Assembly (NCBI RefSeq): GCF_026385525.1
Contig: NZ_JANIDY010000005.1
Location: 1-64,000 of the forward strand
Origin: Bombella pluederhausensis
GTDB taxonomy: Bacteria > Pseudomonadota > Alphaproteobacteria > Acetobacterales > Acetobacteraceae
DNA: 64,000 nt
Direction of reading: 5' to 3'
Shown here: one piece after another, positions 30,487 through 39,469 of the stretch
Position numbering within the stretch: position 1 is the first letter of the stretch
How the letters are laid out: each line of letters begins with the position of its first letter
The notes under the pieces: generated by a model
What the model was told of the DNA's origin: nothing
The model's input: only the letters and a program-made list of their open reading frames with translations
Databases searched by the model: none
Translations under genes and position numbers: made by a program

Positions 30487-31611
30487 ATGTCGGTACGCCC
30501 CCTTGGTCTGGAAAGCGGTTATAATGGCTGCGTCTGGCCACCCCTGACAGAGGATGACATTGCAGCCCTTCTACCGCACTGGGGGGCACACCCTGCTCAT
30601 GATCCCATCCTCTGGCACAGCCACCGCCCTTTCTCCGCCTCCGCCATTGTGGCGCTGGACGATGGTGGGCGGCTGTTCCTCAAGCGCCATGGCCGTGCTC
30701 TGCGCTCTGCTGAAACACTGACGGAAGAACATCTCTTTGCCCATCATCTGGCCCGGCAGGGCCTGCCCGTCTCGGCCCCCATCCCCATGCGGAATGGCCT
30801 GACCGCTCTGGCGACCCCTGACTATACCTATGAGGCCTTCCCGCTCCATGCAGAGAGAGACGCCTATCGAGGGCTGGATTCATGGCGCCCCTATCAGGAG
30901 ACGGCGCAGGCTGCCTCCAGCGGAACACTTCTGGCACGACTGCATCAGGCCAGTGAGGGCCATCAGGCACCACAACGGCAGAACCCGCCACTGATCTCCG
31001 CCCGTCACCCCCTGCTGCATGACAGGCTGGAAGACAGCCTGATTCCATGGGCGGCCCAACAAGACGGGCTGGCAGCGTTCTGCCCGCCCGATGCCCTGCA
31101 CCGGGATGTTCTGCCCCTACTGACCCCTTTTCATGAAGCCCTGCTCCCTCTGCTCCCGGATGACCAGCCACTCTGGGGGCATGGAGACTGGCATGGAGCC
31201 AACCTGCTCTGGAACGGAGAAGGCCAGAACCTCACAGCCGCCCGTGCCTTCGATTTCGGCATGTGTGACCTGACCAGCGCCGCCTTTGACCTCGCTGTCG
31301 CCATAGAACGCAGCTTCATCAGCTGGCTGGACCCGCATGGCACCCCCGCCGTGCATGAGAAGCAGCTACGGGCCTTTCTACACGCCTATGATGCCCAGCG
31401 CCCCCGCAGCGCTTCTGAAAAACACCTCACCGCCTGCTGGCTGCCACTCTGTCACGTCACCTTCGCCCTCTCGGAAACCGCCTATTACGGCCATATTCTT
31501 GGCAACAGGGAGGCCGCGGAAATCTCCCGCAGGGACTATCTCATCGGCCATGCCCGCTGGTTCCATACCTCTCGTGGGAAAGCCCTTCTGACCATGCTGA
31601 AGGAGCACTAA
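30487..31611 (+). CDS. APH/choline-kinase-fold phosphotransferase, probable thiamine-salvage kinase
   Basis: 374 aa. Kinase-like fold with the catalytic loop HGDWHGANLLW (232-242; catalytic Asp in HGDWH, metal-binding Asn in GAN) and a DFG-like AFDFGMCDL at about 254-262. The lysine in LFLKRHG (about 63-69) probably contacts ATP. The family covers choline, homoserine, aminoglycoside and thiamine (ThiK-like) kinases. Its place inside a TPP-riboswitch operon between a TonB receptor and PnuT suggests that it phosphorylates imported thiamine and traps it in the cell. The substrate is inferred from context. Confidence 0.8.
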   Translation: MSVRPLGLESGYNGCVWPPLTEDDIAALLPHWGAHPAHDPILWHSHRPFSASAIVALDDGGRLFLKRHGRALRSAETLTEEHLFAHHLARQGLPVSAPIPMRNGLTALATPDYTYEAFPLHAERDAYRGLDSWRPYQETAQAASSGTLLARLHQASEGHQAPQRQNPPLISARHPLLHDRLEDSLIPWAAQQDGLAAFCPPDALHRDVLPLLTPFHEALLPLLPDDQPLWGHGDWHGANLLWNGEGQNLTAARAFDFGMCDLTSAAFDLAVAIERSFISWLDPHGTPAVHEKQLRAFLHAYDAQRPRSASEKHLTACWLPLCHVTFALSETAYYGHILGNREAAEISRRDYLIGHARWFHTSRGKALLTMLKEH

Positions 31612-31615
31612 CCTG

Positions 31616-32188
31616 ATGGAACTGATTGCCGCCCTGTTCAGTGCCTCTGGCGTCTGGCTGACCGCACAGCGCCGTATGATCGGCTGGCCCATCTCACTCT
31701 TGGCAACGCTCTTTTATGGCACGGTATTCTTTCAGGCCCATCTCTATGCAGATACAGTGCTGCAAGGGGTGTTCAGTGTCGCCATTCTTTATGGCTGGGC
31801 CTTATGGGCACAAGAGAAGAAAATGGGCAAAAGGGGCGCAGAACATCTTCCCACCCTGCCCGCTGACGACCTGCCAGCACGTCCCCTACCCGCTGGCCGG
31901 GCCATGTTGGAGACAGGCTTCTTTCTGATTCTCTCCATCCTCTGGATTCTGGCCCTGAAACGCTGGAGCGATGACCCCACCCCCATACTCGATGGCGGAC
32001 TGAGCGGAGCCAGCCTCTTAGCCCAGCTCTGGACAGCACGCCGCCATCGGGTGAGCTGGCTGCTCTGGTCTGGCATTGACGTGGTCTATACGGGGCTGTT
32101 CATCAACCGTTCCCTCACCATCACCGCCCTGCTCTATGCGGGCTATACCGGCCTCGGCCTCTATGGCTACTGGAAGTGGAAACGCTGA
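31616..32188 (+). CDS. pnuT: PnuC-family vitamin transporter, probable thiamine transporter PnuT
   Basis: 190 aa inner-membrane protein with about six to seven helices. PnuC-family features include GWPISLLATLFYG near the N-terminus and WLLWSGIDVVYTGLFI plus ALLYAGYTGLGLYGYWKWK near the C-terminus. PnuC proteins carry nicotinamide riboside, and PnuT members carry thiamine by facilitated diffusion coupled to a kinase. The TPP riboswitch and the adjacent kinase favour thiamine. It begins 4 nt after the kinase stop. Confidence 0.85.
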   Translation: MELIAALFSASGVWLTAQRRMIGWPISLLATLFYGTVFFQAHLYADTVLQGVFSVAILYGWALWAQEKKMGKRGAEHLPTLPADDLPARPLPAGRAMLETGFFLILSILWILALKRWSDDPTPILDGGLSGASLLAQLWTARRHRVSWLLWSGIDVVYTGLFINRSLTITALLYAGYTGLGLYGYWKWKR

Positions 32189-32212
32189 TCCCCGGACAGG
32201 TCGTGGCCCGTC

Positions 32213-32566
32213 TTACTGGTTCATTCTGTCCAGTTCATCCGGTGTGAGACGCTGAATACGGACGGCCTTGCCACTGGCATCGTAATAAACGATGGCCCCC
32301 CCACGCCGCTCGGCGTAACCATCTGGCTGGCCACTCTTTTTGCGAAAGAGAAGGCGATTCCGCTCAGGCTGCACAGTCACCTCATCCCCCCGTGGCACGA
32401 AGTGAAACATGCTGTAATCGGCGTGCATTCTGGGCAGGGAGGAGCCCGGCATGGGCTTTCTGACCACGGAATTGAAGTCATCCGCCTGCGCTGGAACCAG
32501 TCCGGCCACACTCATCACCATCATGCCAGCTCCTGCCAGCAGACCGGCCCGTTTCACAAAACGCAT
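32213..32566 (-). CDS. Small secreted protein of unknown function
   Basis: 117 aa. Clear signal peptide (KRAGLLAGAGMMVMSVAGL with cleavage near AQA-DD), then a mature domain of about 88 residues with no cysteine or recognised motif. It has basic and aromatic patches (RNRLLFRKK, GAIVYYD) and ends LTPDELDRMNQ. GGGAGAAG precedes the ATG. It lies 27 nt downstream of the efflux outer-membrane gene on the same strand, so it may be the fourth gene of the efflux operon. I do not recognise the family. Confidence 0.7.
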   Translation of the reverse strand: MRFVKRAGLLAGAGMMVMSVAGLVPAQADDFNSVVRKPMPGSSLPRMHADYSMFHFVPRGDEVTVQPERNRLLFRKKSGQPDGYAERRGGAIVYYDASGKAVRIQRLTPDELDRMNQ

Positions 32567-32593
32567 ATGCTTCTCCCTTCGACCACGACTGCC

Positions 32594-34087
32594 CTACAGA
32601 TGACCGGGCTGCGTACTGGGTGCAATCCGGCTTTTGCGGCTCCAGCCACCGCCCAGCGCACGATACAACGTCACCATATTCTGGAACCGTGCCGCCTCGA
32701 CCATGATGCGGGTCTGCTGGGCCTGATAGAGCTGACGCTCCTGCACCAGCGTGGTCAGATAACTATCAATTCCAGCATGATAACGCATCCGGGCGAGATC
32801 GTAAGCCTTCTGGGCCTGTGCCTCCAACACAATCATATGACTGTCCTGCCTGCGATAGGTTTCCCGTGCTGTCAGCCCATCTGAAACTTCACGAAAGGCA
32901 GACTGGATGGCCTTCTGATATTCAGCGATATCCTGTTTCAGCCGTGCCTTTGAGGTCCGCAGATTCCCTTCATTGACACCCCATGTCAGCAACGGAATGC
33001 TGATATTGGGGGAAACACCCCATGTCTCCGCCAGATGGCTGAACAGGCGACGGAACTGAAGGGAACTGGTCCCCTCACTCGCTGTCAGTGTCACACGGGG
33101 ATAAAACGCCGCCCGTGCCGCACCAACAGAGGCATGAGCCCCCAGAAGACGGTGTTCAGCCGCCATGATGTCAGGCCGCTGCTGCAACAGGTCAGACGGT
33201 AGACCGGCAGGAAGGTCAGTAATCATCGTCTGCCGCCCCATAGGCAGAGGCGGCGGCAGATTTGCAGGCAATGGGACGCCAACAAGAAGCTGTAGCGCAT
33301 GTTCGTCATCCGCTACGGCACGAGTTTCCTTTTCCTCGTCAGAGCGGGCCTGCTCCAGCTCGGTCGCACTCTGGGCCAGAGTGAGCGCATCCAGCTCGCC
33401 ATGGTCATATTCCAGCTTGTTCAGGCGCCATGTATCCGCCCTTGTCCGGGCCGTACGATGGGCAAGGTCCAGAAGGCGCCGGTCTGCCAGCCACTGAATA
33501 TAGGTGCTCGCCACCTGCGACACGGTGGTGATCCACAGATTCCGCAGATTTTCCGCCGTGCTCAGCGTCTGCTCTTTCTGAGCATTGCTCATATTGCGGA
33601 TACGCCCCCAGAGGTCGATCTCATAAGACGAGAAACCGATAGAGGTCTGATAGAAACGCAGTGTCGAAACGGATTCACCAGCCCCCGGCGCAAAGGAGAA
33701 CCCGGCCGTATCGGAAGGACCAGCATACTGGGCGGCTCCCCCTACCGAAATAGTCGGGAACAGGGCAGCATTCTGCACCTGATACTGCCCCCGCTCAGCC
33801 GCCACGGCGGCCATCTGGGCAGCAAGGTCCCGATTATTGGCAAGGGACAGGCCAATCAGGGCTTTCAGCCTTGGATCTGTGAAGAAATCTTCCCAGCCCA
33901 GATCAGACACCTGCTGATGAGCAGGCTGGCCGGGCTTGATCTCCGCGTCAGCCGGGTATGTCTTTGAGACAGCCGGGTCTGGCCGCTGATATTTCGGCGC
34001 CATGTTACAGGAGGAGAGCAACAGGCTGCCCAGCCCCATCATGCCCGCAAGGACGACCCTGCTTCTGCCATGCCATGTCATGCTCAT
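32594..34087 (-). CDS. RND efflux outer-membrane lipoprotein (NodT/OprM family)
   Basis: 497 aa. Signal peptide with lipobox LLSSC, then the two TolC-like halves of an outer-membrane channel (for example FPTISVGGAAQYAGPSD and FYPRVTLTASEG at the repeats). Exports drugs through the outer membrane together with the upstream pump. The ATG 34087 overlaps the pump stop (ATGA). A second in-frame ATG at 34081 is also possible. Confidence 0.94.
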   Translation of the reverse strand: MSMTWHGRSRVVLAGMMGLGSLLLSSCNMAPKYQRPDPAVSKTYPADAEIKPGQPAHQQVSDLGWEDFFTDPRLKALIGLSLANNRDLAAQMAAVAAERGQYQVQNAALFPTISVGGAAQYAGPSDTAGFSFAPGAGESVSTLRFYQTSIGFSSYEIDLWGRIRNMSNAQKEQTLSTAENLRNLWITTVSQVASTYIQWLADRRLLDLAHRTARTRADTWRLNKLEYDHGELDALTLAQSATELEQARSDEEKETRAVADDEHALQLLVGVPLPANLPPPLPMGRQTMITDLPAGLPSDLLQQRPDIMAAEHRLLGAHASVGAARAAFYPRVTLTASEGTSSLQFRRLFSHLAETWGVSPNISIPLLTWGVNEGNLRTSKARLKQDIAEYQKAIQSAFREVSDGLTARETYRRQDSHMIVLEAQAQKAYDLARMRYHAGIDSYLTTLVQERQLYQAQQTRIMVEAARFQNMVTLYRALGGGWSRKSRIAPSTQPGHL

Positions 34088-37000
34088 GCGTGGTCTCCTT
34101 CCTGCCCTGCCTCATGCCGTTCCGACAGCCGCTTGACCTTGAAGACACGCAGCACGACCACAAAGAACAGCGGCACAAAATAGACGGCCAGTATGGTGGC
34201 TGTGAGCATCCCGCCCACCACACAGGTACCGATAGCCACACGAGACGCTGCCCCCGCCCCCGTGGCAATAGCCAACGGGAACACACCACAGACGAACGCA
34301 ATGGAGGTCATAAGAATAGGGCGCAGACGCTCCTGACCGGCCTTCATCACGGCGTCTTCCAGCGTATCGCCATGATCATAGAAGAACTTTGCAAACTCCA
34401 CGATCAGAATGGCGTTCTTCACGGCCAGACCAACCGTTGTCAGCAGCCCAACCTGAAAATACACGTCATTGCTCAGCCCCCGCCAGAGTGTTGAGCCAAT
34501 GGCCCCCAGCACGCCCAGCGGCAGCACCAGCAGAACAGCAAAAGGAATCGCCCAACTCTCATAAAGAGCGGCCAGACAGAGCAGGATCACGATAACAGCC
34601 AGAGCATAAAGCGGCCCTGTCGCATTACCAGAGGCCAGCTGCTCGAAGGTCAGGCCCGTCCATTCATGCCCGACACCCGGCGGCAGGGTCTTGAGAATCT
34701 TCTCGATCTCCGCCACAGCCCGACCAGAGCTGACACCAACGGCAGGCACACCCTGAATCTCGTAAGAGTTCAGACCGTTATAATTCTCCACCTTCTGCGG
34801 CCCAACAATCCAGTGCCCCGCAGCAAAAGCATTAAACGGCACCATATCCCCGACATTATTGCGGACATACCAGCGATTCAGATCTTCCGGCGTCATGCGG
34901 GAGAATGGTTCACCCTGAATATAGACCTGCTTCACACGGTCATTACGGGTGAACTGATTGACATAGATCGACCCCAGAGCCCCCTGAATGGTTGTGTTGA
35001 GCTCCGCATTGCTGATGCCCTGCGCATTGGCCTTCTCACGATTGAGGTCCAGCACGAACTGGGGCGCATCTTCCAGCCCCATGGGACGCACAGCAGCCAG
35101 AAGCGGATTTTTAGACGCTGCCGCCAGAAGCTTGTTCCGGGCCGCAAGGAAGGCCTGATGACCAATATGGCCATTGTCTTCAAGCTCCAGATCAAAGCCG
35201 GTTGCGTTACCAAGCTCCATCACCGCTGGAGGATTCAGGGCATAAATCTGCGCCGCCGGGTCGCCCCAGAAATGCTTCATGATCTTATTGGCAATGGCCA
35301 TGCTGGAATGTTCATATCCCGGCCGCACATCCCACGGCTTGAGACGGATAAAGAACGCCCCGGCATTCTGCCCCTGCCCGGCAAAGCTGAAGCCGTTCAT
35401 GGTGAAGACGGATTCCACATCCTGACCATAGGTCTTCAATACGTAATCCGTGATCCGGCGGTTGACGGCCCCTGTCTGCGCATCAGTCGCACCGGCAGGC
35501 ATGCTGACCTGCCCGAAAATGAGAGCCTGATCTTCATCTGGCAGGAAGCCAGTCGGCACCTTTATGAACAGGTAGCCCACCAGAGCCGTCAGACCGAGAA
35601 AAACGATCATAGCCGGGGTACGCAGACGCAGCATATGCCGCACGCCCCCCACATAACGCTGTGTCAGCCGGTCAAACCAGTTATTGAACCAGACAGCCGG
35701 GCGGAAATGCACCTCATGCTTGGTCGGCTTGAGCATGGTAGCGCAAAGAGCGGGTGTCATGACCATTGCCACCAGAACGGACAGCCACATGGCCGCCACC
35801 ACCGTGATGGAGAACTGCCGGTAGATCACGCCAGTGGACCCACCAAAAGCCGCCATAGGCAGGAAGACCGCACTGAGAACCAGCACAATACCCACCAGCG
35901 CCCCAGAAATTTCATCCATGGATTCACGGGCGGCTTCCCGCGGTGAGAGCTTCTTCTCGCTCATCACACGTTCAACATTCTCCACCACCACGATGGCATC
36001 ATCCACCAGAAGCCCCACAGCCAGCACCATCGCCAGCATGGTCAGCGTGTTGATGCTGTAACCAAGGACAGACAGCATCCCGAACGTCCCCAAAAGTACC
36101 ACCGGCACGGCAATGGTCGGGATCAGGGTGGCCCGGAAATTCTGGAGGAACACAAGCATCACGATGAAGACCAGTGCAATGGCTTCAAACAGTGTTTCAA
36201 TCACTTCCTCGATGGAGTGGGTGATGAAGGGCTCCGTATCCAGCGGATAAACGACCTTCAACCCCTTGGGGAAGAACTGGGAAAGCTGTGCGATTTTCGC
36301 CCGGACAGCTTCCTCCGTCACAAGCTGGTTAGCTCCCGGTGCCAGCTTCAGGGCCATGGCCGTGGCAGGCTCATTATTATAACGGGATGTCAGATTATAG
36401 CTCTGTGCACCAAGCTCCACATGGCCAATATCTTTCATGCGGACCTGACTGCCATCCTGTTGGACCTTCAACAGCATATTGCTGAACTGCTCTGGTTCCG
36501 TCAGACGGACAGGCCCGATGATATTGGCATCAAACCCAATCCCTTTACGGGCTGGCAAACCACCAAGCTCACCAGAAGCCACCTGAATATTCTGGCTCTG
36601 AACAGCAGCCTGCACGTCACTCACGGTCAGGCCATATTTGTACAGCTTGTCCGGGTCCATCCAGATACGCATGGCATATTCAGAGCCGAACAGCGTGTGA
36701 TCCCCCACGCCGGAAATACGGGAAAGCGGGTCCATCACGTTGGACGCCACATAGTCCGAAATATCCTGCCCGCTCATGCTCCCATCCGTAGAGATGAAGC
36801 CGATGACAAGCATGAAGTTCTTGGCTGCCTTGGTGATGCTCAACCCCTGACTGACCACCTCTGGCGGCAGGCGTGGCTGAGCAAGCTGCAGCTTGTTCTG
36901 CACCTGTACCTGAGCAATGTCGGGATTCGTTCCCTGCTCAAAGGTCAGGTCAATTTCCATATGGCCACTGCCGTAAGACTGGGCAGACAGATATTCCAGA

Positions 37001-37227
37001 TGGTCCAGACCGGACATCTGCTGAAGGATCGGTTCCACCACCGTGTTGTTGACCGTATCTGCCGAGGCACCGGGATCATCCACAGTGATGGCAATTTGCG
37101 GCGGAGCAATGGTTGGATACTGGGCAATGGGCATACGGGTGATGGACACACCCCCCACCAGCATGATGATAAGCCCAACCACCCAAGCGAAGATAGGACG
37201 GTCGATAAAGAAACGTGACAATGACAT
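34084..37227 (-). CDS. RND multidrug efflux permease (AcrB/MexB-like, HAE-1)
   Basis: 1047 aa, the usual family length. N-terminus MSLSRFFIDRPIFAWVVG, twelve membrane helices, two large periplasmic loops, and the proton-relay pair in GLLVDDAIVVVENVERVM (about 400-418). The C-terminal half has the matching AVKNAILIVEFAKF helix. A proton antiporter that forms a tripartite pump with the adjacent adaptor and outer-membrane protein. It begins 6 nt after the adaptor gene. Confidence 0.97.
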   Translation of the reverse strand: MSLSRFFIDRPIFAWVVGLIIMLVGGVSITRMPIAQYPTIAPPQIAITVDDPGASADTVNNTVVEPILQQMSGLDHLEYLSAQSYGSGHMEIDLTFEQGTNPDIAQVQVQNKLQLAQPRLPPEVVSQGLSITKAAKNFMLVIGFISTDGSMSGQDISDYVASNVMDPLSRISGVGDHTLFGSEYAMRIWMDPDKLYKYGLTVSDVQAAVQSQNIQVASGELGGLPARKGIGFDANIIGPVRLTEPEQFSNMLLKVQQDGSQVRMKDIGHVELGAQSYNLTSRYNNEPATAMALKLAPGANQLVTEEAVRAKIAQLSQFFPKGLKVVYPLDTEPFITHSIEEVIETLFEAIALVFIVMLVFLQNFRATLIPTIAVPVVLLGTFGMLSVLGYSINTLTMLAMVLAVGLLVDDAIVVVENVERVMSEKKLSPREAARESMDEISGALVGIVLVLSAVFLPMAAFGGSTGVIYRQFSITVVAAMWLSVLVAMVMTPALCATMLKPTKHEVHFRPAVWFNNWFDRLTQRYVGGVRHMLRLRTPAMIVFLGLTALVGYLFIKVPTGFLPDEDQALIFGQVSMPAGATDAQTGAVNRRITDYVLKTYGQDVESVFTMNGFSFAGQGQNAGAFFIRLKPWDVRPGYEHSSMAIANKIMKHFWGDPAAQIYALNPPAVMELGNATGFDLELEDNGHIGHQAFLAARNKLLAAASKNPLLAAVRPMGLEDAPQFVLDLNREKANAQGISNAELNTTIQGALGSIYVNQFTRNDRVKQVYIQGEPFSRMTPEDLNRWYVRNNVGDMVPFNAFAAGHWIVGPQKVENYNGLNSYEIQGVPAVGVSSGRAVAEIEKILKTLPPGVGHEWTGLTFEQLASGNATGPLYALAVIVILLCLAALYESWAIPFAVLLVLPLGVLGAIGSTLWRGLSNDVYFQVGLLTTVGLAVKNAILIVEFAKFFYDHGDTLEDAVMKAGQERLRPILMTSIAFVCGVFPLAIATGAGAASRVAIGTCVVGGMLTATILAVYFVPLFFVVVLRVFKVKRLSERHEAGQEGDHA

Positions 37228-37233
37228 GCGCCG

Positions 37234-38409
37234 TTACTCCAGCCCCATCTCGGCCAGATTGGCCTCGTAAGGCTTAACCTCCCCTTCCGGCTTGACCTTC
37301 TGCAACCCTTCCACAATGACCTTCTCACCAGCATTCACCCCCTTGGTGACAAGCCAGTTAGACCCCACCGTCTGGCCCAGCGAAACCATGCGCATATGAA
37401 CATGATTATGCCCATCCACCACCATGACATAGGGGTCACCCTTGGGTGTCCGCTGCACGCCAACCTGTGGCAGAAGCAGCGCATTCGGGTCGCTTCCTTC
37501 CTTGATATGAGCATGCACAAACATACCCGGCAGAAGCAGCTTATCCGGATTGGGCATGACACCCCGCATCACCAGCGTCCCCGTGGCAGGGTCAACCGTT
37601 ACTTCGGAGAGTTTCAACTGGCCTGTCTGATTGTAGGTGGACCCATCGGGCAGTTCCAATGTGACAGCAGCTTCACTTCCGTTACGCTCCAGCTGACCGG
37701 AAGCCAGTTCACGCCGTAGGCGGATCATATCTTCTGCTGCCAGATTCACATCCACATAGATCGGGTCCAGCCGTGTGACCACCGCAATAGGCGTGCTCTG
37801 ATTAGCCGTTACCAGCGTACCCGCTGTATAGAGTGTCCTGCCAATACGGCCATCAATCGGTGACTGCACATGCGTATAGTTCAGATTGACCTGAGCCGTT
37901 TCCACGGCGGCCTGTGCCTGTACAACCTCAGCATCCGCCTGCCGGGCCGTTGCCAGCGCATTGTCATAATCCTGACGGCTGATGGCCCGTGGCCCGACCA
38001 GCGCCTTATACCGCTTCAGCTGGGCATGGGCACGGATAGCACTGGCCTGCGCTTCCATAAGCCGCCCACGAGCCTGATCGTACGCTGCCTGAAAAGGCGC
38101 AATATAGATCTGGTAAAGAGGCTGCCCGGCCTGAACGTCTTTCCCTTCCTCAAAGGTACGGGATACCAGAACCCCACTGACCTGCGGGCGTATCTGCGCC
38201 TGCTCATAGGCATCAGTCCGCCCCGGCAGGGATGTCTCCAACGCAACGCTCTTTTTATGCAGAGTGACAACAGCAACGGACTGCGGGGGTGGAGCCGGAG
38301 GGGCTTTCTTCTGGCAGCCTGCCAGAACACCAAGCCCAAGCAGAGCCGTACTGCCATAAAAGACCGTTCGGGACAGACACACAGCCAGTTTTGGACGGAA
38401 CATGCGCAT
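37234..38409 (-). CDS. RND efflux periplasmic adaptor (AcrA/MexA-like)
   Basis: 391 aa. Lipoprotein signal with lipobox LAGC, then the lipoyl half-motifs and hairpin (GVLVSRTFEEGKDVQAGQPL, then VQSPIDGRIGRTLYTAGTLV) and a beta-barrel/membrane-proximal C-terminus. Bridges the pump and the outer-membrane channel. The frame begins at GTG 38439, but ATG 38409 (MRMFRPK) has GAGAG upstream and gives a normal signal peptide, so I prefer it. First gene of the efflux operon. Confidence 0.95.
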   Translation of the reverse strand: MRMFRPKLAVCLSRTVFYGSTALLGLGVLAGCQKKAPPAPPPQSVAVVTLHKKSVALETSLPGRTDAYEQAQIRPQVSGVLVSRTFEEGKDVQAGQPLYQIYIAPFQAAYDQARGRLMEAQASAIRAHAQLKRYKALVGPRAISRQDYDNALATARQADAEVVQAQAAVETAQVNLNYTHVQSPIDGRIGRTLYTAGTLVTANQSTPIAVVTRLDPIYVDVNLAAEDMIRLRRELASGQLERNGSEAAVTLELPDGSTYNQTGQLKLSEVTVDPATGTLVMRGVMPNPDKLLLPGMFVHAHIKEGSDPNALLLPQVGVQRTPKGDPYVMVVDGHNHVHMRMVSLGQTVGSNWLVTKGVNAGEKVIVEGLQKVKPEGEVKPYEANLAEMGLE

Positions 38410-38508
38410 AGACAGGCGGCTCTCTAAGGAATTGGACACAGAAGAATAAAACTACAGACAAATAATCCTGCCTGCATCATATCTCGCCATGAAAAAACGA
38501 GTGGGAGC

Positions 38509-38526
38509 GGAAACTACTCAGTTTCC
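38509..38526. promoter_or_regulatory. Candidate TetR operator (inverted repeat)
   Basis: GGAAACT and AGTTTCC, perfect complements, flank a 4-bp spacer (ACTC). The site lies in the 260-bp divergent region between the efflux adaptor gene and the TetR gene, where an autorepressor operator is expected. No binding data. Confidence 0.5.
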
Positions 38527-38670
38527 ATCATGGCCGTCAATCCCATATTGGCTGCATAGGTTAAAAAAGCACGAGCCTGAGGGATCTTTCCCAATAGGGC
38601 TTGACAGCCCCATGCCAAAATCGGGAACAAAGCCTGCTTCCATTTTCCATTTCGCAAGGAGTGTGGCGCC

Positions 38671-39291
38671 ATGCAGCCCCATGATGACACGGACCGCCGC
38701 AAAACCATCCTGAAGGTTGCCTGCACTCTGCTCCAGAAGCAGGGCTACCACCACACTACGATGGACCATATCGCCCATCATGCCGGGATGTCGAAAAAGA
38801 CGCTCTATCTCTTTTTCCCATCCAAGCGAGACCTGCTGGAGCAACTGCTTCTCTCCGAGCTTTTCGTGCCTCTCACCCCTTCCTCCATCCCAGAAACAGG
38901 GTTGGAAGAACAACTCCGAGCCATGATCTTCCAGATGGCGGAGATTCTTCTCTGCGAGAAACGGCTCGGCCTGATGCGGACCATCATTGGCGAAACCAAC
39001 CGATCCCCCTCCATCCAGCAGCTCATGACCGAGCTTTTCCACGTTTCCGGCAACAAAACGAAAATACAGAACTGGCTTGATGAGCAGAAACAAGCTGGAA
39101 AGCTCTTTTTCAACAATGCAGCTGATGCGGCTGACCATCTCTTTGGCCTGACGGTTGGTGGCCCCATGCTGTCCCGACTAGCCCATTGCGGCCCGGCACG
39201 GGATCAGGACAGTCTTCGCCACTATCTGAATGAAGGACTCCGCATCTTTCTACATGGCTGCTACGCATCGTCCGGGTCTTTTAAGCAATAA
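38671..39291 (+). CDS. TetR/AcrR-family transcriptional regulator
   Basis: 206 aa. N-terminal helix-turn-helix (about 10-56: RKTILKVACTLLQKQGYHHTTMDHIAHHAGMSKKTLYLFFPSK, quoted here in outline only as RKTILKVACTLL ... KTLYLFF) and a C-terminal ligand-binding/dimer domain with FGLTVGGPM. Divergent from the RND efflux operon, so probably its ligand-responsive repressor. AAGGAG lies 10 nt before the ATG. Confidence 0.92.
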   Translation: MQPHDDTDRRKTILKVACTLLQKQGYHHTTMDHIAHHAGMSKKTLYLFFPSKRDLLEQLLLSELFVPLTPSSIPETGLEEQLRAMIFQMAEILLCEKRLGLMRTIIGETNRSPSIQQLMTELFHVSGNKTKIQNWLDEQKQAGKLFFNNAADAADHLFGLTVGGPMLSRLAHCGPARDQDSLRHYLNEGLRIFLHGCYASSGSFKQ

Positions 39292-39350
39292 ACAGACCGT
39301 AACGGACCTATTAATCCTTTATAAAAACAGCTTTCCCGGTACCACGCATT

Positions 39351-39365
39351 GGCAAAGTCTTTGCC
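39351..39365. promoter_or_regulatory. Perfect palindrome upstream of the ansP-like gene
   Basis: GGCAAAG-T-CTTTGCC, 7-bp arms around one base, centred about 112 bp upstream of the permease start. A near-identical copy (GGCAAAG-C-CTTTGCT) lies at 44511-44525 upstream of pstC at almost the same distance. Recurrence and placement suggest a regulator site. Confidence 0.45.
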
Positions 39366-39469
39366 GTTGGTTATAGAATCTATTCGTAAAGCACATGGCA
39401 GACCAGACAGAAACGAGGGTCCCATTGCCCAGGCCATGGCCCACAGACCGCTCATTGCAGGATTAGCGC

